Shown one piece after another: positions 59,506 to 64,000 of a stretch of 64,000 nucleotides of DNA. Positions within the stretch are counted from its first letter, which is position 1. Every line of letters begins with the position of its first letter. Made by a program: the position numbers and the translations under genes. Where the stretch lies: assembly GCA_964391195.1 (NCBI GenBank), contig CAYMLG010000019.1, positions 7,850 through 71,849 on the forward strand, given 5' to 3'. The notes beneath the pieces were generated by a model that saw only the letters and a program-made list of their open reading frames with translations, did not search any database and was not told where the DNA came from. This DNA comes from JAAYXE01 sp964391195. Lineage in GTDB: Bacteria; Chloroflexota; Anaerolineae; Anaerolineales; UBA4823.

Positions 59506-60495
59506 ATGGAAATTGCCCCTCTCACCCGCGATCACCTCGACGCTGCCGCGGTGTTATTTACCGCGCATTACCGCCGCCTGCGCCAATCCGTCCCCAGCCT
59601 GCCGCCGCGCATGGAATCTCCCGCAGCAGTGGCCGAGATGCTCGAAGGCCTGGTTGCAGGGCCGGGCTGCAGCGGCGCATTCGAGGACGGGCGGCTGGTC
59701 GGGTACCTGGGCGGTTGGACCTTCGACGGCTTCCGCGGCACGCCCCGCCGCGCGGCCTACTGCCCGGAATGGGCCCATGCCGTACTGCCGGATTTGCCCG
59801 CCACGGCCGTGCGCCGCATCTACTGGGCCCTGTACCGCAGCCTCTCGGCCGGCTGGTTCGCGGATGGCGTCCAGGTCCACGCCATCTCCCTGCTCGGGGA
59901 TGACCTGGCCGCCCGCGAGGCCTGGTTCTGGAACGGATTCGGGCTGCACGTGCTGGATGCCGTGCGCCCGCTGGCCCCGATCGAAGCGACGATGCCGGAG
60001 GGGTACCGGCTGCGCAAGGCCGGCCTGGAGGATGCGCAGACCCTGGCCGTCCTGGAAGCCGAGCACTGGGCGCATTACGCCCAGGCCCCGGTGTTCATGG
60101 TCTCGAACTTCGCCAGCACGGCGGAGGAGTGCGCCGCCCTGATCCAGGACCCGGTCGCCAGTTTCTGGCTGGCCTTTTCCGAGGCGGATGGGGAGCCGGC
60201 CGGCTACCTGCGCTTTGAGAGCCGCATCGACGGCGGCGCGGATATCCTGGTGGACGAGGACACGGTTGGCGCTACCGCGGCCTACGTGCGCCCGGCGCAC
60301 CGCGGCAGGCGCCTGGCCCCGGCCCTGCTGGATGCCGCCCTGCGGGACTACGCCGCCCGGGGCTTCCAGCGCTGCGCCGTGGATTTCGAATCGTTCAACC
60401 CCGAAGCCGCCTCCTTCTGGCCCAAATACTTCCAGACGGTGGCATATTCCATGATCCGCGTGCCTGAGCGGGTGTTGGAGAGCGAGGTGCAGTAG
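59506..60495 (+). CDS. GNAT acetyltransferase family protein with two GNAT-like halves
   Basis: A 329-residue protein. The C-terminal half has the acetyl-CoA-binding core (AAYVRPAHRGRRLAPALLDA) followed by YAARGFQRCAVDFESFNPEA and the terminal strand; the N-terminal half (~1-150) has the fold but a weak CoA loop. Tandem GNATs of this kind modify amines of small molecules or antibiotics. No neighbours suggest a substrate. AAAGGG precedes the ATG. Confidence 0.85.
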   Translation: MEIAPLTRDHLDAAAVLFTAHYRRLRQSVPSLPPRMESPAAVAEMLEGLVAGPGCSGAFEDGRLVGYLGGWTFDGFRGTPRRAAYCPEWAHAVLPDLPATAVRRIYWALYRSLSAGWFADGVQVHAISLLGDDLAAREAWFWNGFGLHVLDAVRPLAPIEATMPEGYRLRKAGLEDAQTLAVLEAEHWAHYAQAPVFMVSNFASTAEECAALIQDPVASFWLAFSEADGEPAGYLRFESRIDGGADILVDEDTVGATAAYVRPAHRGRRLAPALLDAALRDYAARGFQRCAVDFESFNPEAASFWPKYFQTVAYSMIRVPERVLESEVQ

Positions 60496-60698
60496 CGTCG
60501 GATCATAAACGAAAACTCCGGCCCTTTGCGCTTTCTAGTCCTGGCGGCTTTGCGTCTGAATTACATCGGGAGATTGAGCCCAAGGAACATCGCAGATTAG
60601 TGGGCTCGCTTGCGGAGAATACAATACCACTAGCCTTCCCATTTTGGTGAGCTAAAAGGAAAGTGGTCGCTTGTTGATATTCGAGCGCGCCGTTTAAT

Positions 60699-60749
60699 AA
60701 CAACAGACCACTAGCCTAGCGAAAAACATCAGGATAGTGGTCTGTTGTT
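60699..60749 (-). terminator. 15-bp hairpin downstream of tRNA-Arg
   Basis: AACAACAGACCACTA (60699-60713) pairs with 60735-60749. It begins seven bases beyond the tRNA CCA end on the minus strand and is followed by TTATTAAA. Confidence 0.55.
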
Positions 60750-60755
60750 GGCGTC

Positions 60756-60832
60756 TGGCGCCCGCGGCGCGACTCGAACACGCGACCCCTTGCTCCGCAA
60801 GCAAGTGCTCTAATCCACTGAGCTACGCGGGC
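60756..60832 (-). tRNA. tRNA-Arg, anticodon GCG
   Basis: Cloverleaf folds cleanly: acceptor GCCCGCG/CGCGGGC, D stem GCTC/GAGC, anticodon stem CTTGC/GCAAG with loop TTGCGGA (anticodon GCG, positions 60796-60798 on the plus strand), five-base variable loop GGGTC, T arm GCGTG-TTCGAGT-CGCGC, discriminator G and encoded CCA. It reads CGC (and CGU by wobble) arginine codons. Confidence 0.95.
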
Positions 60833-60888
60833 CTGCAATAAGCGAACGGTATTGTACCACTTTTCCCCGCACGGTCAAGATGCGCGGC

Positions 60889-60928
60889 CATGGCTTTTTC
60901 AAAGTCATAAGCCAGGCTTTGAAAAAAA
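60889..60928. repeat. Dispersed short hairpin repeat, copy A
   Basis: CATGGCTTTTTCAAAGTCAT then AAGCCAGGCTTTGAAAA. CTTTTTCAAAG pairs with CTTTGAAAAA, so the element can fold. Copies at 61004 and 14276. Confidence 0.55.
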
Positions 60929-60931
60929 ATA

Positions 60932-60971
60932 GGGTGGGGGGATTTGGGCGACCGCCCAAATCCCCCCACCC
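60932..60971. terminator. 18-bp perfect hairpin
   Basis: GGGTGGGGGGATTTGGGC (60932-60949) pairs with 60954-60971. It follows repeat copy A directly. Confidence 0.5.
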
Positions 60972-61003
60972 TCATATTCTTGAGAATGGTAAGGATACGC
61001 GGC

Positions 61004-61040
61004 CATGGCTTTTTCAAAGTCATACGCGGGTTGTGAAAAT
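61004..61040. repeat. Dispersed short hairpin repeat, copy B
   Basis: CATGGCTTTTTCAAAGTCAT then ACGCGGGTTGTGAAAAT; the first 20 bases are identical to copy A. It is followed by another long hairpin. Confidence 0.55.
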
Positions 61041-61048
61041 AGAGGTTA

Positions 61049-61096
61049 GGGGGATGGGCATGGGCGGGCTGACCAGCCCGCCCATGCCCATCCCCC
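61049..61096. terminator. 23-bp perfect hairpin downstream of the coiled-coil gene
   Basis: Arms 61049-61071 and 61074-61096 are perfectly complementary with a two-base loop. It lies 32 bases beyond the stop of the minus-strand gene at 61128. Confidence 0.6.
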
Positions 61097-61127
61097 GTGG
61101 CAGTCTTGGAAAAGCGGGCTCCCCGCC

Positions 61128-63842
61128 TCAGCGGTAGGCGATCATGTGCCCGTTCAGGTCGATCACGTGCTGGTCGTCGATCGTGACCTGCGACCGGCGG
61201 AGCCTGTTGCGCACGGTCTCTAGATCCTGCGCCACCTGCTGGTAATTCTTCTTGCCGTCTTTCGACAGTTTCTGAATCGTCTTCACCTGGCTGTCCACCT
61301 GGTCCAGCAGCTTACGGATCTCTTCCGAGACTGCCGGGTTGGCCTGGTAAGCCTGGCGCTGCTGCTGCCACAGGCCCACCATCTCTTTCACCTCGGCCTC
61401 GATCTCGTCGACGTGGTCCTGTTCCGATGCGATGCGCTCCGCTTTCTGGCGAGAGCGTTCGGCCAGGTGGTAGTACTTTGCCGACAGATCACTCAGGCGT
61501 TGCACCAGGGCGATGGCGCGCAGATGTTGGTCTTTCAACGCCCTCCACTGCTCGTCCAGCGCGGCCAGCTCGCTCAGCTCCGGATCGAAGTTCAGCGAGG
61601 TCGGGGGCCAGCCGCCCGCCCCGCGCAGCCAGGAGACGAGATCTTCCAACTGCTCGTGAGCGTGCTGCCGGTTCTGGCTGGCGGCTGCGTGCGTCTCCAG
61701 CAGAGGGTCGCCCAGGTCCTCCAGGGCGCGGAAGTTCGCCGCGCTGCTCTGCCAGTAATCGGAGCGGCGCTTGAGTTCCAGGATGAGGTCGTTCAAACTG
61801 AGGCGGGACTTGCGCCCGTAAGCCGCGCCCTCGAAGGCCTGGCCGTCCGCCAGCAGGCGGTGCGCCTCGGCGATGGCCGGCTCGTCCAGGTCCCCGATCG
61901 CCTCCAGCTCGGTCAGCCGGGCTGCCAGATCCTTCTTCTGCGTATCCAGCTCTTTGGTGAAGCGGTCCAACCAGGAGTTCGCCATCTGCTCGACCTTGCC
62001 GGCGAAAGTGCTCAACAGGCGCTCTTTGCGCTCGACCGGCCCACGCAGCGGCTGGTCGAGCTCCTGCGCGAGCTGCTGCAGGTTCGACTGTAAGCGCTCC
62101 AACTCGGCCGCGGCGACCTCGCCCAGCACCGGGTTGCTGCGCAGCAGGTGGCCGATCTGGGAGAGCCCCAACTGCAGCGTATCGAGCTGGCCTGCAGCCG
62201 AGTTTTCGACCCGCTGGATTTCTTCCAGGCGGGTGCGGATCTTCCCGACCCGTTCCTGCAGCTTGCCGGTCAGTTCGACCAGGGAGCGAAGGCCGGCAAG
62301 GGTCTCCTGGACGCGGCCCTCCGGCACCGGTTCGGCCTGGTTCTCGGGGACCAGGGCCTGGTACTGCTCCTCCCACTTTTGTAGGTCCTCCGCCAGGGTC
62401 TGCACCGCGTCTTGCTTGGGCCAGTTCTCCGGGTCGTACTCCTGGACTTTTCCGGCCAGAGCGTAGGCGCTGCGGCTCCACTCGCCGGCCTGGCGCAGTT
62501 CGGGACTCTCCAACAGGGCCAGGATTTCGCTGTGCGCCTGGGAAGCCTGCTGGCAGAGCGCGGCCAGGTCTTTGTACTCGGCGGCCAGGCGGCTCGCGAT
62601 GGACAGGTCTTCGGCGATCTGTTGGGGGGTGCGCGGCTTTTTGCTTGGGCCAATGGCGCTCGTCTGCCGGCTGAGGTTGGTCAGGCGGGAGCGGCTTTGC
62701 TCCCAGGCGATGGGCCGCCTGGCGTGGGTGCCCAGCGCAGCGAATTGAGACGAGAGCTGTCGCAAACCTTCGGACAACACGACCAGGATCCTTTCCAGTT
62801 CTCCGGCCTGCCGCTTTGCCTGCTTCAGGCTGGCCTCCATCTCCCGCACCGCCTTGAAAACCCGTTCGGATTCGGCGATCACCTCCGGCATGCTCTCGAT
62901 CTCGAGCCGCGAAAGCGTGTCGCTCATGGTGCGCGAGATCACTTTGAGGGGGTTGAACTCCTGGCGCACCTCGGCGGTGTTGACTGTGGGCGGGGCCTGT
63001 TCCAGCGCCAGGTCTACATCCCGTACGGCCTGGCCCAGTAGATTGACGTTCTTCGCCGTCTGGTTGTAGCGCTGTTCCCAGCCCGTCACCTTCTCCACCA
63101 GATCCTTCAACAGCGGTTCCTGGGCGACGACGATCTCGTACACGCGGGTGATCGTCTCCCGGTCGCACTGGTCCAGTACTTCTTCCTCGCCCCCCTCGAA
63201 GAAATAGGGCGGGATCTGGCTCAGCGCTTTCCGGCTGCGCTCTTCCCGGCGCAGGGCCTTATCCATGGCCTCTCCCTGCACGTTGTGGGTGTGGAGCTGG
63301 TCGAGGACCTTGTTGGCCTGGACTTGAAGCTGGCGCAGCTCCCGGCAGCGAGAGGCGATCTCCCAGCCCAGTTGGTTGAGGCCCTGAAGCTGTTCTTCCA
63401 CCACTTCGATGGCCGCGGCCAGGGCCTGGTAGTCCTCCATCAACCGCTCGGTCTGCTTATACAGGGCATACCACTCGTAAGGGGAACCAATGGTGGCCTC
63501 CCAGCGGGTAGCGAGCAGCGCATGCGACCGCTCCTGGGCGCGCACCAACCCCCGCTCCAGCCCACCAAGCAGGCGCGTGTCATCTTGAAGCTGTGCCTGG
63601 AGCGTCCCCACGCGAGATTTAAATGGTTCGCTTTCCTCGCCGGTGTACTCCTGCAGCAGATAGAGCGCTTCGTTGCGCTTCCCCTGGACACGGCGGATAT
63701 TGCCGCGCAGCGTTTTCAGGTTGTGCTGGACCCGGTTTTGCCAGTAGCGGACGGCCAGGAATAACCCTCCAACCAGCGCCAGCACGGCCAGCGGGATAAG
63801 CCATACGCCTGAAGCGAGAAGAGAAAATTCACCGGTAGACAT
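61128..63842 (-). CDS. Long coiled-coil protein with N-terminal membrane anchor (EzrA-like architecture)
   Basis: A 904-residue protein: one N-terminal TM helix (VWLIPLAVLALVGGLFLAV), a basic stretch, then nearly continuous heptad-rich coiled coil with few breaks (a proline-rich dip near residue 390 and a WPPTSLNFDPEL segment near 740) and a short non-helical tail ending HVIDLNGHMIAYR. Layout and length recall EzrA, the septation-ring regulator, but no sequence motif proves homology; a scaffold for cell envelope or division is the general inference. ATG 63842 is preferred over an in-frame GTG at 63872. The remaining bases to 64000 are AT-rich promoter-like DNA. Confidence 0.75.
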   Translation of the reverse strand: MSTGEFSLLASGVWLIPLAVLALVGGLFLAVRYWQNRVQHNLKTLRGNIRRVQGKRNEALYLLQEYTGEESEPFKSRVGTLQAQLQDDTRLLGGLERGLVRAQERSHALLATRWEATIGSPYEWYALYKQTERLMEDYQALAAAIEVVEEQLQGLNQLGWEIASRCRELRQLQVQANKVLDQLHTHNVQGEAMDKALRREERSRKALSQIPPYFFEGGEEEVLDQCDRETITRVYEIVVAQEPLLKDLVEKVTGWEQRYNQTAKNVNLLGQAVRDVDLALEQAPPTVNTAEVRQEFNPLKVISRTMSDTLSRLEIESMPEVIAESERVFKAVREMEASLKQAKRQAGELERILVVLSEGLRQLSSQFAALGTHARRPIAWEQSRSRLTNLSRQTSAIGPSKKPRTPQQIAEDLSIASRLAAEYKDLAALCQQASQAHSEILALLESPELRQAGEWSRSAYALAGKVQEYDPENWPKQDAVQTLAEDLQKWEEQYQALVPENQAEPVPEGRVQETLAGLRSLVELTGKLQERVGKIRTRLEEIQRVENSAAGQLDTLQLGLSQIGHLLRSNPVLGEVAAAELERLQSNLQQLAQELDQPLRGPVERKERLLSTFAGKVEQMANSWLDRFTKELDTQKKDLAARLTELEAIGDLDEPAIAEAHRLLADGQAFEGAAYGRKSRLSLNDLILELKRRSDYWQSSAANFRALEDLGDPLLETHAAASQNRQHAHEQLEDLVSWLRGAGGWPPTSLNFDPELSELAALDEQWRALKDQHLRAIALVQRLSDLSAKYYHLAERSRQKAERIASEQDHVDEIEAEVKEMVGLWQQQRQAYQANPAVSEEIRKLLDQVDSQVKTIQKLSKDGKKNYQQVAQDLETVRNRLRRSQVTIDDQHVIDLNGHMIAYR

Positions 63843-64000
63843 ACGATCTGCCTGCCTTCTAGGGACTAACACAAATACGAACGAACGGAATTAGAACAAC
63901 CGTTCCTTTTTATTATACCAATTAATACAGATTCGGTCGCGTATGAATTTCCGTCCCTGGTAGGAAAATAGATGTTTATGGGATTAGGCGCGGTCTGTGC

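Noticed and set aside
60889..61096. Possible CRISPR-like array
   Set aside because: Only two nearby copies of the short repeat, unequal intervening DNA that is itself a hairpin, and no cas genes.

Overview
The window is GC-rich and mostly accessory respiratory DNA. Family composition (heme O synthase clusters, DUF166 protein, Streptogramin-lyase-like lipoprotein, XRE/NB-ARC/TPR regulator, many Crp/Fnr regulators, lipoproteins with Pro/Ala/Glu-rich linkers) suggests a Chloroflexota bacterium, perhaps Anaerolineae-like. That placement is inference from gene content; no rRNA or ribosomal protein is present to settle it.

Left part (1-15100): a truncated SIS-domain protein, a Nudix hydrolase, a dihydrolipoamide-dehydrogenase-type flavoprotein, uracil-DNA glycosylase and a beta-propeller lipoprotein. 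Then comes the most striking locus, 5947-10255 on the minus strand: a 70-residue peptide ending in a tryptophan cluster, a ComQ-like prenyl-synthase-fold enzyme, a polytopic PDZ/NarX-type histidine kinase and a LuxR-type response regulator. This is the part list of the Bacillus ComQXPA prenyl-tryptophan quorum-sensing system, in the order X-Q-P-A. A PAS/GAF/HD-GYP protein diverges from it and a MATE exporter follows.

Middle part (15100-37700): a respiratory/nitrogen-oxide island. Cluster 1 (minus, 19747-15109) has a heme-copper-oxidase-like membrane protein, a formylglycine-generating-enzyme-like lipoprotein, CtaB and a DUF2231-Rieske fusion. Divergent from it are two tandem octaheme lipoproteins, each with one CxxCK site, and a membrane protein. 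Four Crp/Fnr regulators, a cytochrome P450, related polytopic membrane proteins, a NapH-like ferredoxin, an NnrS/CcoN-like membrane protein and a DUF438-hemerythrin-PAS protein follow. Palindromes TTGAC-N4-GTCAA lie in several of the promoters, as expected for Fnr/Dnr-type control.

Right-middle (38584-57429): a large signalling ATPase regulator, then a six-gene minus-strand operon (50359-41428) with an iron-sulfur flavoprotein, cytochrome b6, subunit IV, Rieske protein, triheme cytochrome c and full-length NarG. NarH, NarJ and NarI are not in the window. Next are another His-rich membrane protein, a DUF2249 protein, and cluster 2 (56554-52499), a second copy of the oxidase-like/FGE-like/CtaB set with its own upstream Crp/Fnr gene.

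Right end (57430-64000): a decayed copy of a repeat element, nucleoside hydrolase, double GNAT protein, tRNA-Arg(GCG), hairpin-rich repeats and a long EzrA-like coiled-coil membrane protein. Across the whole window, gene ends, especially convergent ones, carry long, nearly perfect hairpins with unrelated arm sequences.
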